NCBI GenBank assembly: GCA_017453725.1
Contig: JAFTEJ010000095.1
Coordinates: forward strand, 1 to 32,428
DNA from: Clostridia bacterium
Lineage (GTDB): Bacteria; Bacillota; Clostridia; Oscillospirales; RGIG8002
DNA: 32,428 bases
Reading direction: 5' to 3'
The stretch's first letter is position 1; each line of letters opens with the position of its first letter. A program made the position numbers and the translations under genes. The notes beneath the pieces are model-generated. The model worked only from the letters and a program-made list of their open reading frames with translations, was not told where the DNA came from and did no database searches. Of the stretch, positions 7,788-15,592 are shown in pieces.

Positions 7788-8897
7788 ATGAAAAAAGAAG
7801 CCCAGATCAAAAACCAGCCCAAGAAACCGGTCAAAAAGAAAAAGACCGCCAAATGGATAACGATAGCGGTGATCGCCGTCGCGGTCGTCCTCTGCGCGGC
7901 GCTGCTCCTGCCGAAGCTGCTTTCGTCGGGCGACGCTTCAGCGCGTACCGTCACCTATAACGTCGAAGAGATAACCTACGGCAGCGTCAGCACCACCATA
8001 AGCGGCAGCGGCAATCTCTCCCCCGTTTCAAAGCAGACCTTCAGCGCCGAATACGACGCGGAGATAACCGCCGTCGGCTTCACCGTCGGCGACGAGGTCG
8101 CGGAGGACGACGTTATCGTCTCCCTCACCTACACAATCGTCGACCGCTTCGGCAGCGAAAGCACCGAGGACGCGGAGATAACGGCCCCATTCGACGGCAT
8201 CCTCATAGAGCTCCCCGTCTCGGAGGGCGGCGAGCTCGCGCAGGGCGACACAATCTGTATGATTATGGGCAAGGACGGCTTCGTGATGAGCGTCTCCGTC
8301 GACGAGCTAAACATCTCCAACATCGCGCTCGGACAGGACGTGAAATACACAGTCGACGCGCTCAGCGGCTCCTACACCGGCAAGGTCACGGCCATCTCCT
8401 ATAACGGCTCGACCAGCGGAAGCGCGACCACCTACAAAATCGAAACCACCCTCGACTACATCGAAGGCGTCTACCCCGGGATGAGCGCCTCCGCCGTCAT
8501 CGTTATCGAAGACAGCGGCGACGGACTGCTCGTACCCGTTGACGCGGTCTACACCTCCGGCGACGAAAGCTACGTCTACCTCGCGCCCTCCGGCGACGAG
8601 ATCGGAACGGAATACGCCGAGGAGGCGCTCGACCTGACGAAGCTGACGAAGGCGACGGTCACGACGGGTATGTCCGACGGCTCCTATATCATGATAGAGA
8701 GCGATTCGCTCGCGCAGGGCGACGGCATAATAGTCAAGAAGGTCACCTCCACCGCGACCGGCTCCGACAGCGATTCGAGAAGCGGCAGAGAGTTCCCGGG
8801 CGGAAGCGGCTTCGACTTCGGCGGCGGAGACTTCCCCGGCGGCGGAAGCGGCTTCGACCCCTCGAACAGACCGAGCGGAGGCTTTGGCGGCAATTAA
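7788..8897 (+). CDS. HlyD/MacA-like membrane fusion (adaptor) protein
   Basis: The 369-residue protein has a very basic N-terminus, one transmembrane helix (about 23-45), then two half-lipoyl motifs (IDAEITAVGFTVGDEV-like and ITAPFDGILIELPVSEGG) and beta-barrel strands typical of MacA/HlyD adaptors. The lipoyl halves are joined by only about 20 residues, so the long coiled-coil hairpin that reaches TolC in Gram-negatives is missing, as expected in a monoderm cell. The C-terminus is a low-complexity Gly/Phe/Pro/Asp tail of about 40 residues. It should couple the MacB-like ABC transporter encoded next to an extracellular substrate or to the wall. The ATPase start lies 10 nt after its stop, so the genes are one operon. 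The substrate is unknown. Confidence 0.85.
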   Translation: MKKEAQIKNQPKKPVKKKKTAKWITIAVIAVAVVLCAALLLPKLLSSGDASARTVTYNVEEITYGSVSTTISGSGNLSPVSKQTFSAEYDAEITAVGFTVGDEVAEDDVIVSLTYTIVDRFGSESTEDAEITAPFDGILIELPVSEGGELAQGDTICMIMGKDGFVMSVSVDELNISNIALGQDVKYTVDALSGSYTGKVTAISYNGSTSGSATTYKIETTLDYIEGVYPGMSASAVIVIEDSGDGLLVPVDAVYTSGDESYVYLAPSGDEIGTEYAEEALDLTKLTKATVTTGMSDGSYIMIESDSLAQGDGIIVKKVTSTATGSDSDSRSGREFPGGSGFDFGGGDFPGGGSGFDPSNRPSGGFGGN

Positions 8898-8907
8898 GGA
8901 GAACGGT

Positions 8908-9585
8908 ATGATCAACCTCAAGCACATATACAAGTCATATCCAATCGGAGACGAGGAGCTCCAGGTGCTCCACGATATAAACCTCCACATAGGAAAAAAC
9001 GAGTTCGTCTCGATACTCGGCCCCTCCGGAAGCGGAAAATCAACGCTGATGAACATCATAGGCTGTCTCGACGTGCCGGACTCCGGCGAATACATCCTCG
9101 ACGGCGAAAACGTCGATAACTGCACCGAGGACGGGCTGAGCGAAATCCGCAGCAAGAAAATCGGCTTCATCTTCCAGCAGTTCAACCTGCTGCCGGATCT
9201 GAACGCCTATGAAAACGTCGAAATGCCGCTTCTCTACCGCAAAATGTCCTCCTCGGAGCGGCACGAAAGGGTCATGGCGACGCTTGAACAGGTCGGGCTG
9301 ACGGACAGGATGCATCACAAGCCCTCGCAGCTTTCGGGGGGCCAGCAGCAGCGCGTCGCTATCGCGCGCGTCCTCGCGGCGCAGCCTTCAATCATCCTCG
9401 CGGACGAGCCGACCGGCAACCTCGACTCCGTTTCCGGCAAAGAGATAATGGAAATAATAAAAACGCTGTGGCGGCAGGGCAACACCGTCGTCGTTATCAC
9501 TCACGATCTGAACGTCGCGAAAGAAGCGCAGCGCACGCTTTACGTTTGCGACGGGGCGCTCAGCGAAAAGGAGGGCGCAAGATGA
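8908..9585 (+). CDS. MacB/LolD-type ABC transporter ATP-binding protein
   Basis: The 225-residue ATPase shows Walker [11 protein letters not shown]-loop FQQFNLLP, signature LSGGQQQR, Walker [13 protein letters not shown] and H-loop VITHD, which are characteristic of the MacB/LolD/FtsE branch. The ATG at 8908 follows an AAGGAG site by 6 nt; an in-frame TTG at 8884 lies inside the adaptor gene and is less likely. Its stop overlaps the permease start by 4 nt (ATGA), so the two are translationally coupled. With that permease and the adaptor it should form a tripartite-like mechanotransmission pump adapted to a single membrane. Such systems export peptides or antibiotics or move lipoproteins; which applies here is not shown. 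Confidence 0.95.
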   Translation: MINLKHIYKSYPIGDEELQVLHDINLHIGKNEFVSILGPSGSGKSTLMNIIGCLDVPDSGEYILDGENVDNCTEDGLSEIRSKKIGFIFQQFNLLPDLNAYENVEMPLLYRKMSSSERHERVMATLEQVGLTDRMHHKPSQLSGGQQQRVAIARVLAAQPSIILADEPTGNLDSVSGKEIMEIIKTLWRQGNTVVVITHDLNVAKEAQRTLYVCDGALSEKEGAR

Positions 9586-10742
9586 CCCGCAAGATAATAC
9601 GCCTCTCGATGAAGGCGATATTCAACAACAAAATGCGCTCGTTCCTGACGATGCTCGGAATAATAATCGGCGTTATGGCGGTCGTTATACTCGTATCGAT
9701 AACGCAAGGGGCGTCGCGCGGCATCACGAGCAGCATATCCGATATGGGCTCCGACCGCATCACTGCGACGGTCTCCGACGAGGACGTCACCCTCTCCGCC
9801 GAGGAGGTGGAGGCGCTCTCCGCCTACTCCTCCATCGACAGCGTCTCGCCGACCGTCTCGGTAAGCAAGAGCGTCAGAAAGAAATCAAACAGCGGCAACT
9901 TCTCCGTTCTCGGAGTTACGACCTCCTACTTCGACGTGATGAACGAGGACGTACAGCGCGGAAGGCTGATACTCGATTCCGACAACGAATGGCACACCGA
10001 CGTCTGCGTTATAGGCACGGAGGTCGCCACGGAGCTTTTCGAGACCTGGGACGCCGTCGGCGGAACGATAAACATCGGCGAGAAGGTCTACAAGGTCGTC
10101 GGCGTTCTGGAGGAGCAGGGCTCCAGCCTCGTCGGCTCGGACGACAGCAAGGTGCTCATCCCCTTCACGACCGCGGCGCGGGTCAACGGCTCCGCGAACG
10201 TGACGAGCTTCTATGTCAACGCGAGCAGCACGGACGACGTCCCGGTCGCGATGAACGTCATCGAGGCTTACCTGCTCTCGGTGACGAGGGACGAGGACGC
10301 CTACTCCGTCAACAACCAGTCCGACATCCTCGACACGATGGACGACGTCAAAAACACGCTCTCGCTCCTGCTCGCGGGGATCGCGGCGATCTCGCTCATC
10401 GTCGGCGGCATCGGCATTATGAACATAATGCTGGTTTCCGTCACCGAGCGCACGAAGGAGATCGGCGTCCGCAAGGCCGTCGGCGCGAAGAGAAAGCATA
10501 TCATGATGCAGTTCCTCTGCGAATCCTGCGTGCTTTCGGTTTTCGGCGGGCTGATCGGCTTCCTGCTGTCGCTGCTGGGAATAAATATATACAACGCGGC
10601 GGCGGGGGCTTCCATCGAGATGAACTGGTCGATCGCGGCGGCGGCGATAGCGTTCTGCGCGGTGATAGGCGTGCTCTTCGGCAGCTATCCGGCGGCGAAG
10701 GCCTCCAAGCTGCAGCCCATAGACGCGCTCCACGCGGAATAG
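9582..10742 (+). CDS. MacB-like ABC transporter permease (MacB periplasmic core + FtsX domains)
   Basis: The 386-residue permease has the MacB layout: a first transmembrane helix with the motif SFLTMLGIIIGVMAVV (about residues 20-37), a large extracellular core domain of about 220 residues, and an FtsX domain with three C-terminal helices. The conserved stretch GGIGIMNIMLVSVTERTKEI precedes the last two helices. The start overlaps the ATPase stop by four bases and has an AAGGAGG site. The gene is followed by a terminator hairpin at 10785-10811, so the htrA-adaptor-ATPase-permease operon probably ends here, while the next lipoprotein has its own promoter of the same type. Confidence 0.93.
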   Translation: MTRKIIRLSMKAIFNNKMRSFLTMLGIIIGVMAVVILVSITQGASRGITSSISDMGSDRITATVSDEDVTLSAEEVEALSAYSSIDSVSPTVSVSKSVRKKSNSGNFSVLGVTTSYFDVMNEDVQRGRLILDSDNEWHTDVCVIGTEVATELFETWDAVGGTINIGEKVYKVVGVLEEQGSSLVGSDDSKVLIPFTTAARVNGSANVTSFYVNASSTDDVPVAMNVIEAYLLSVTRDEDAYSVNNQSDILDTMDDVKNTLSLLLAGIAAISLIVGGIGIMNIMLVSVTERTKEIGVRKAVGAKRKHIMMQFLCESCVLSVFGGLIGFLLSLLGINIYNAAAGASIEMNWSIAAAAIAFCAVIGVLFGSYPAAKASKLQPIDALHAE

Positions 10743-10784
10743 CGGCGGCGAAACGCGCATAAAATCAATAACTGCAAAGCAAAA

Positions 10785-10811
10785 GGGTGTGCGATTGCAC
10801 GCCCTGTTTTT
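10785..10811 (+). terminator. Rho-independent terminator after the MacB-like permease
   Basis: The stem GGGTGTGC/GCACGCCC (10785-10792 with 10797-10804, one G-U pair) has a GATT loop and is followed by tgttttt. It is 42 nt downstream of the permease stop. Confidence 0.75.
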
Positions 10812-10841
10812 ATCAAAAACTTTTTCCGGAATTTTTCGGCT

Positions 10842-10873
10842 TTCAATATCGCTTCAATCTTCGGGGTTAGAAT
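10842..10873 (+). promoter_or_regulatory. Activator-type promoter with tandem TTCAAT repeats, second copy
   Basis: TTCAAT at 10842-10847 and 10853-10858 (11 bp apart) and TAGAAT at 10868-10873 reproduce the htrA promoter in sequence and spacing. The shared stretch CTTCAATCTTCGGGG is identical in both. The ribosome binding sites also share AAGGAGGCAAC. This points to co-regulation of the lipoprotein and the protease/pump operon. Confidence 0.6.
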
Positions 10874-11053
10874 AATAATCACAGACAGGGAGAACAAACG
10901 AACCGATCCCGCGTCAAAACGAAAGGTCCGGTGGTTATTATGAACGACCAAGGCTCACACGACTCACAGCTTGCGCAGGCTGATAAAACCGTTATCGAAA
11001 CCAAACCCAAACAAAGCCAAACCAAACCTAAAAAACAAAAGGAGGCAACTGAC

Positions 11054-12823
11054 ATGAAAAACACAAATCACAACGGCAAATCCGTCAAGAAACTCACTGC
11101 CCTGATACTCATACTCTCTCTGTTATCGCTTATATTCGCCGCGCTCGCGGCGGGATGCGGCGCGACGAACGCGTCCGACTCGCCGGCGGACGGAAGGGCG
11201 GCGGAATTCACCCCGCCTTCGGTCGAAGCGCCCGCGGCGGAGCTCGCGGCGGCGACGGTGTACGACGTTTCCGACGCGACCGCCTTCGTCTTCTCCGACG
11301 CGGAGATAACGGCGGCGGACGGCGCCTACACCGGCTATAAGATCGAAGGCACGGCGCTTTCGATAACCGAAGGCGGCGTCTACGTCCTCTCCGGAAGCTG
11401 CGCGAACGGCAGCGTCGTCGTCAAAAAGAACATCTCTGACGTCACGCTCGTGCTCGACGGGCTCGACCTTTCCGCATCCGCGACCGCGCCGCTGACCTGC
11501 AACAAGGGCAGCGAGGTACGTATCATCGCGGCCGAGGGCAGCGTCAACAACCTCGCGGACGACGAATTCAACAACGACGACGTCTACACCGACGAGGAGC
11601 TCTATCCCGACATCGAGAACGCCGTCATCAAATGCAAGGACGGCTCCGACGTCACTATATGCGGCACCGGCACGATCAACGTCACATCGAACGGCAAAAA
11701 CGGCCTCAAGGGCGGCGGCGACCTCTATGAGGAGGACGAAGACGGCAACGCGACCGAAACGCTGCTTTCCGAAGGCTCGCTGACGATAAAGGAGCTGACG
11801 CTCAACGTCACCGCGAAGGTCAACGACGGGATCAAATCCGATAAGCTGCTCAACATCCTCTCCGGCAGCGTCACCGTTTCCGCCGCGGACGACGGGATCA
11901 AATCCGACTACACGCTGAACGTCGGCACGGAAGGGATCGACGGCCCGGATATAGACGTGACAGACGCCGTTGAAGGCGTCGAGGCGGCGACGCTCAACGT
12001 CTGGTCCGGCAGCGTCAAGGTCAGCGCTTCCGACGACGGAATCAACGCCGCGAACTCCGACCTCGAGGACTACGCCTTCAGCTACAACCAGTTCGGCGGA
12101 AACGTTTACGTCGACGTGACGGAGGGCGACGGCATCGACTCCAACGGCACGATCTACCTCATGGACGGCACGCTGGAGATATACGCCCCCGCGCAGGGCG
12201 ACGGCGACCCGCTCGATTCCGATAAGGGACCCTACTTCGGCGGCGCGACGGTCCTCGCCGTCGGACACGCCGGAATGCCGCAGAGATACAGCGCGGCGAC
12301 GCCTTACGCCGCGTTCAGCGGAAACGGACTCGTCTCCGCGGGCGGCGGGATAAAGCTGACCGCCGCGGACGGCGGCGTCCTCTATACCGCGACAGCGGTG
12401 CGCGACGCGAGCTACCTGCTCTTCGCGAGCCCGAAGCTCGTCTCCGGCGAGACCTATACGCTGAACGGCAACGCGACCGCGACGGCGGGTTATTCCTCCG
12501 GCAAAAACAGCTCGGACGGCGGTTTCCGGGACGGCGGTCAGCGGGACGGTGAAATGCCGGAGCTGCCCGAGGGCTTCAGCGGCGAAATGCCGACTCCTCC
12601 CGAAGGCTTCAACGGCGAAAGACCGGAGCTACCGGATGGATTCAACGGTGAAATGCCCGAACCTCCGGAGGGCTTCGGCGGAGAAAGACCGGAGTTCCCC
12701 GGTAACGGCGAGACGCCTCCCACCCCTCCGGACGGAAACGGCAATATGCCCTCGCCTCCCGACGGCTTCGGCGGCTTCGGCGGCTTCCCGAACGCCGCGG
12801 ACAGCGCCGACGGTAACGCGTAA
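11054..12823 (+). CDS. Cthe_2159-like carbohydrate-binding-domain lipoprotein with Pro/Gly-rich tail
   Basis: The 589-residue protein has a lipoprotein signal peptide with lipobox LAAGC (Cys35). Then come repeated beta-helix rungs with the motifs NDGIKSD, DDGIKSD, DDGINA and GDGIDSNG, the signature of the Cthe_2159-type family; the founding member is a calcium-rich beta-helix that binds acidic polysaccharide. The last ~75 residues are tandem ~11-residue units of the form (E)MPxPPEGFxGE, which may span the cell wall. The ATG at 11054 is chosen for AAAAGGAGG upstream; an in-frame ATG at 10931 would put 41 charged residues before the signal peptide and lacks a site. Its promoter copies that of htrA, so a role in the same envelope response is inferred. 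No catalytic motif is seen. Confidence 0.87.
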   Translation: MKNTNHNGKSVKKLTALILILSLLSLIFAALAAGCGATNASDSPADGRAAEFTPPSVEAPAAELAAATVYDVSDATAFVFSDAEITAADGAYTGYKIEGTALSITEGGVYVLSGSCANGSVVVKKNISDVTLVLDGLDLSASATAPLTCNKGSEVRIIAAEGSVNNLADDEFNNDDVYTDEELYPDIENAVIKCKDGSDVTICGTGTINVTSNGKNGLKGGGDLYEEDEDGNATETLLSEGSLTIKELTLNVTAKVNDGIKSDKLLNILSGSVTVSAADDGIKSDYTLNVGTEGIDGPDIDVTDAVEGVEAATLNVWSGSVKVSASDDGINAANSDLEDYAFSYNQFGGNVYVDVTEGDGIDSNGTIYLMDGTLEIYAPAQGDGDPLDSDKGPYFGGATVLAVGHAGMPQRYSAATPYAAFSGNGLVSAGGGIKLTAADGGVLYTATAVRDASYLLFASPKLVSGETYTLNGNATATAGYSSGKNSSDGGFRDGGQRDGEMPELPEGFSGEMPTPPEGFNGERPELPDGFNGEMPEPPEGFGGERPEFPGNGETPPTPPDGNGNMPSPPDGFGGFGGFPNAADSADGNA

Positions 12824-12959
12824 CGAATGCCTACCGACGGCAGGAGCAAAACCGCTGGCATTAGCAAGGCGCGAACGAACACAGCAAACGCAAAGCGCCG
12901 ACACATTCAATCGCTATAAACCCCTAAGGTACACGGCGCAGAATAAAAACGCATATACG

Positions 12960-13002
12960 AAGCGGGCGGAGCAAATGCTCCGCCCGCTTGTGTTATTATT
13001 TT
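12960..13002 (+). terminator. Rho-independent terminator of the carbohydrate-binding lipoprotein gene
   Basis: A perfect 13-bp GC-rich stem (12960-12972 with 12977-12989) has a 4-nt loop and is followed by a T-rich tail on the plus strand. It separates two convergent genes. On the minus strand the T-tract is poor, so it probably serves mainly the plus-strand gene. The 12824-12959 stretch holds nothing else I recognise. Confidence 0.75.
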
Positions 13003-13018
13003 ACAGCGTTAAAATGAA

Positions 13019-15055
13019 TTACTCAGCGCTATACTTATAGAAATCCATCTCAACTCCGCCAATGGTAATAGAGTTGGAGCCATTCTCATAATACGTCCAA
13101 CTGCCATTTTTATAGTTGCAATAATAGCCAACTTTGAAAACTCCGCTCATATCTTCGCCATTATTGTTTACGATTCTGGTAGCAGAGTCTACAGTTACGC
13201 TGTTATTGAGCGCCCCATACTGAATACCAAGCCAGTACTGAGTATTTCCACTCTCTGAAGAAGCATTCACGACAGAGTTCTTAATACTCAGGGTATTGCC
13301 GGATCCATACTTTCCGATATTAGCAGCATTAGAAAGCGAATTACTGTCGAAAGTTATCGTATTGAAGTTGTTCCAGCTATTCTCGCCCTTATCGTTCAAT
13401 CCGCTCAAAGTAGAATCTTCAACGATAAACGTCGAGTTATTGCTGTAGAGATTGACCGCAGCCCATCCGGCAGCAACCGTACCGTTCTTCACGGTAATCT
13501 CAATTCCGTCGGCACCGGTAACGGCATTTATGGCGTAGAACGACGCGGAAACAGTACAACCGTCAAGCAGAAGCTTCGAACCGGCAGAAGCGCCATCAAA
13601 GCTTATACCGCGAACATCCGAAGTAGCCGTGCACTTTGAAATAATCTTTGTATTATAAAAACGCACATCAAGATTCGAGGTAGTTATACGGATAACCCTG
13701 TTAGCGGTGTTGGTTATTTCATGTCCTTTGCCGTTAATTGTAACAGACTTGTCAATCAAAAGAACATTGTTCAGATTAACATCCTTCAGCAGATAAATGG
13801 TGTCGTCACTGCCGCCAAACGCAGCAATCGCGTCATTTATGGAAGTGTAAACCTTATCCTCTGACTCAACATAAGCAACGTCGTCGCTCTTGACGGTGTA
13901 ATCGCTGAAGTGGGTCGTTACGAATACCAGTTTACCGGTATCGGCGTCATAATACGCAACATATCCGGCGACAGCAGCCTCGTTAGCGGCAGAAGTCGTC
14001 CAGGTTTCAAGAGAAGCGCCCTCACCGTAGGTGACGGTCGGATTCGTCAGGCCCTTGGATATGTAGGTGGTAACCTTCGCCGATGTAAAGGTAACGTCGG
14101 CAGCTCCTGCGCCGACCGTTTCAAGGCTCAGGCTGACCTGAGCAATATCACCGGCGGTAAAGCCCGCGTTGTTAATAACGTTCTCTGTTTCAACGTTGAG
14201 AACAACCTGAGCATTCTCGTCAGCGTCTACGCCGGTAAACTCAACGACCGTGGAAGTTTCGGACGTAGCGGGCGTCGCGGCGGCGGAAATGGTCATATTC
14301 CTGCTCGCGGGAACGACGGCAGTAGTCGAAGCAGCGGATGCAAATTTCGCATTGGCGTCGTAGTCAATGCCGAAGCTGTCGGATTCCTTCGAAAGCTGGG
14401 TGGCGATGACTGTCATATCAATCTGCACACCGGCGTTCTGGAACTCGTTTCCGGCAGTTTCCTTCATATGGACGGCAAGAGCAAAATACTGGGTTTCGTC
14501 CGCAGTGCCGTTCACGATCTCATCGAGCTGACCGTTCTGGGCAGTGACAAACTGTCCAAGCATAACGTCGCCGACATTGTTTCCGGCAAGAGCCTTTACA
14601 GCATCCCAAGACATACCGGAAACGTCGGTATACTGCTGTCCATCAATGATGGCATACTCCAGAGCGGCAAAGTCGTTCTGTACCATAGAGGCATAGCCGG
14701 CGATGTCCGAGATGTTAAGAAGAATATTGTACTTCACTGCGAGTGAGCCTTCATTCTTAACACCAAGGAATGCGACCTGCGTCTTGCCGGGCTCCCAAAG
14801 GGTAGCGGTGCTGTTCTGCGCGACTTCAGCTTCATTGAAGATGTCGCCGCTGCCGCCGGCGATGGAAACGTATCCAGCGTCGCCCTTATACATAAGCAGA
14901 TCGATGTCGAGCGTACCGGAAAGGATGCGGTTGCCGGAGCTGGTCACGCTGTCGGTGAACCACGCGAAGGTGGAGCCGACCAGCATCGTGAAGCACATAG
15001 CCATAACAAGCAGAGAGCTTATCAGAGCGCGCTTCGCTGACATTTTCTTTGTCAT
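13019..15055 (-). CDS. SipW-type signal-peptide surface protein with TasA/camelysin-like N-terminus and beta-helix
   Basis: The 678-residue protein opens with a SipW-dependent type signal peptide: a basic start, a hydrophobic core, then GSTFAWFTDSVTSSGN and SGTLDIDLL, as in TasA/camelysin-family proteins cut by the ER-type signal peptidase SipW. The first ~230 residues form the TasA-like domain (TLWEPGKTQVAFLGVKNEG, YFALAVHM motifs). A Thr/Ala-rich middle follows, and residues ~395-678 look like a right-handed beta-helix. The N-terminal region closely resembles that of the 1443-residue protein at 27656-31987. AGGAGG at 15065-15070 supports the start. Expression is from the promoter at 15195-15223 through a hairpin leader. 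The role is inferred as a biofilm or surface fibre component or adhesin. No sipW gene is in the window. Confidence 0.85.
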   Translation of the reverse strand: MTKKMSAKRALISSLLVMAMCFTMLVGSTFAWFTDSVTSSGNRILSGTLDIDLLMYKGDAGYVSIAGGSGDIFNEAEVAQNSTATLWEPGKTQVAFLGVKNEGSLAVKYNILLNISDIAGYASMVQNDFAALEYAIIDGQQYTDVSGMSWDAVKALAGNNVGDVMLGQFVTAQNGQLDEIVNGTADETQYFALAVHMKETAGNEFQNAGVQIDMTVIATQLSKESDSFGIDYDANAKFASAASTTAVVPASRNMTISAAATPATSETSTVVEFTGVDADENAQVVLNVETENVINNAGFTAGDIAQVSLSLETVGAGAADVTFTSAKVTTYISKGLTNPTVTYGEGASLETWTTSAANEAAVAGYVAYYDADTGKLVFVTTHFSDYTVKSDDVAYVESEDKVYTSINDAIAAFGGSDDTIYLLKDVNLNNVLLIDKSVTINGKGHEITNTANRVIRITTSNLDVRFYNTKIISKCTATSDVRGISFDGASAGSKLLLDGCTVSASFYAINAVTGADGIEITVKNGTVAAGWAAVNLYSNNSTFIVEDSTLSGLNDKGENSWNNFNTITFDSNSLSNAANIGKYGSGNTLSIKNSVVNASSESGNTQYWLGIQYGALNNSVTVDSATRIVNNNGEDMSGVFKVGYYCNYKNGSWTYYENGSNSITIGGVEMDFYKYSAE

Positions 15056-15188
15056 AGTTGTTTTCCTCCTTGAGAATTTTTTGCAAAATATTCAAAAAGC
15101 GCATGACCGCTTTTTGACAAAACCGGAACGACATAACAGATATTATGTCGTTATCGCGCAAGCGCCCTACTAACAGGGTACTAACACA
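15056..15188 (-). promoter_or_regulatory. Structured 5' leader with two hairpins shared with the other SipW-type gene
   Basis: Between the promoter and the start codon, the transcript can form hairpin 1 (15127-15152, 10 bp, 6-nt loop) and hairpin 2 (15092-15117, 10 bp, 6-nt loop, with a short GC core and an A/U run like an intrinsic terminator). The leader at 31988-32136 forms both hairpins at equivalent places with one compensatory pair change in each. Near the 5' end GTTAGTA occurs twice 11 nt apart; CCTGTTAGTA is conserved in the other leader. The function is unknown; attenuation is one option. Confidence 0.6.
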
Positions 15189-15194
15189 TTATCG

Positions 15195-15223
15195 ATTATA
15201 TATCAAGGATTCCGAAAAATCAA
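15195..15223 (-). promoter_or_regulatory. Sigma-A promoter of the 15055 SipW-type gene
   Basis: On the minus strand TTGATT (15218-15223), 17 nt, TATAAT (15195-15200). The same -35, spacer length and -10, with TTGATATATAATC around the -10, precede the second SipW-type gene at 32143-32171. Confidence 0.8.
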
Positions 15224-15327
15224 GCCTTTTCGGGAAAAATATGAAGAAAAAACTTTCGCTCTTTTCAGCGACAAAATCTCTTTTTCCGTCGGTATCCCCC
15301 GATTTTCCACCTGCCGGGCTTATCGCG

Positions 15328-15363
15328 AAAAAAGCCGCGAAGCCGCATTGTTGCGGCGTTCGC
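15328..15363 (-). terminator. Probable terminator-like hairpin
   Basis: A GC-rich stem (15337-15346 with 15353-15363, one bulge) lies 3 nt before a run of six U on the minus strand (15328-15333). It sits between the rpoD 3'-end copy and the SipW-type promoter. The rest of 15224-15456 shows no gene. Confidence 0.45.
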
Positions 15364-15456
15364 GCAAAAACCGACATGTTATCTGTTAAGTCACGTAAAA
15401 ATCGCGAGCGGCGGCGCCGAAGTTCTGCTCCGCGGGCGGTTATCAGTGTTATACGC

Positions 15457-15489
15457 AAAAACGGGAACGGATCTATCGTCCGTTCCCGT
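15457..15489 (-). terminator. Rho-independent terminator after the rpoD 3'-end copy and the LRR gene
   Basis: A perfect 11-bp stem ACGGGAACGGA/TCCGTTCCCGT (15461-15471 with 15479-15489) ends in five U on the minus strand. It lies 27 nt past the stop codon of the rpoD stub at 15516. It may be the ancestral rpoD terminator, now serving the dockerin LRR gene. The plus-strand side has ATTTT and could work weakly too. Confidence 0.75.
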
Positions 15490-15515
15490 ATTTTATAATG
15501 CGAATTTGTGTTTAA

Positions 15516-15552
15516 TCAGTTATCGAGGAAGTCCTTGAGCTTCTTTGAGCGC
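15516..15552 (-). repeat. Duplicated rpoD 3' end (copy detached from rpoD)
   Basis: These 37 bp match the last 37 bp of rpoD (17283-17319) in the same orientation with two mismatches. Both mismatches are third-position silent changes, so both copies encode [11 protein letters not shown] followed by TGA. Similarity at the protein level stops there. See findings for the attachment-site reading. Confidence 0.85.
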
Positions 15553-15592
15553 CTTCGCCCTTATCCTCCCGACGCGTCAGCCCCGGATAACC

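Noticed and set aside
10931-11053. N-terminal extension of the Cthe_2159-like lipoprotein from an ATG at 10931 (or 10940)
   Set aside because: It would place 41 mostly polar residues before a normal lipoprotein signal peptide and has no ribosome binding site. AAAAGGAGG lies just before the ATG at 11054.
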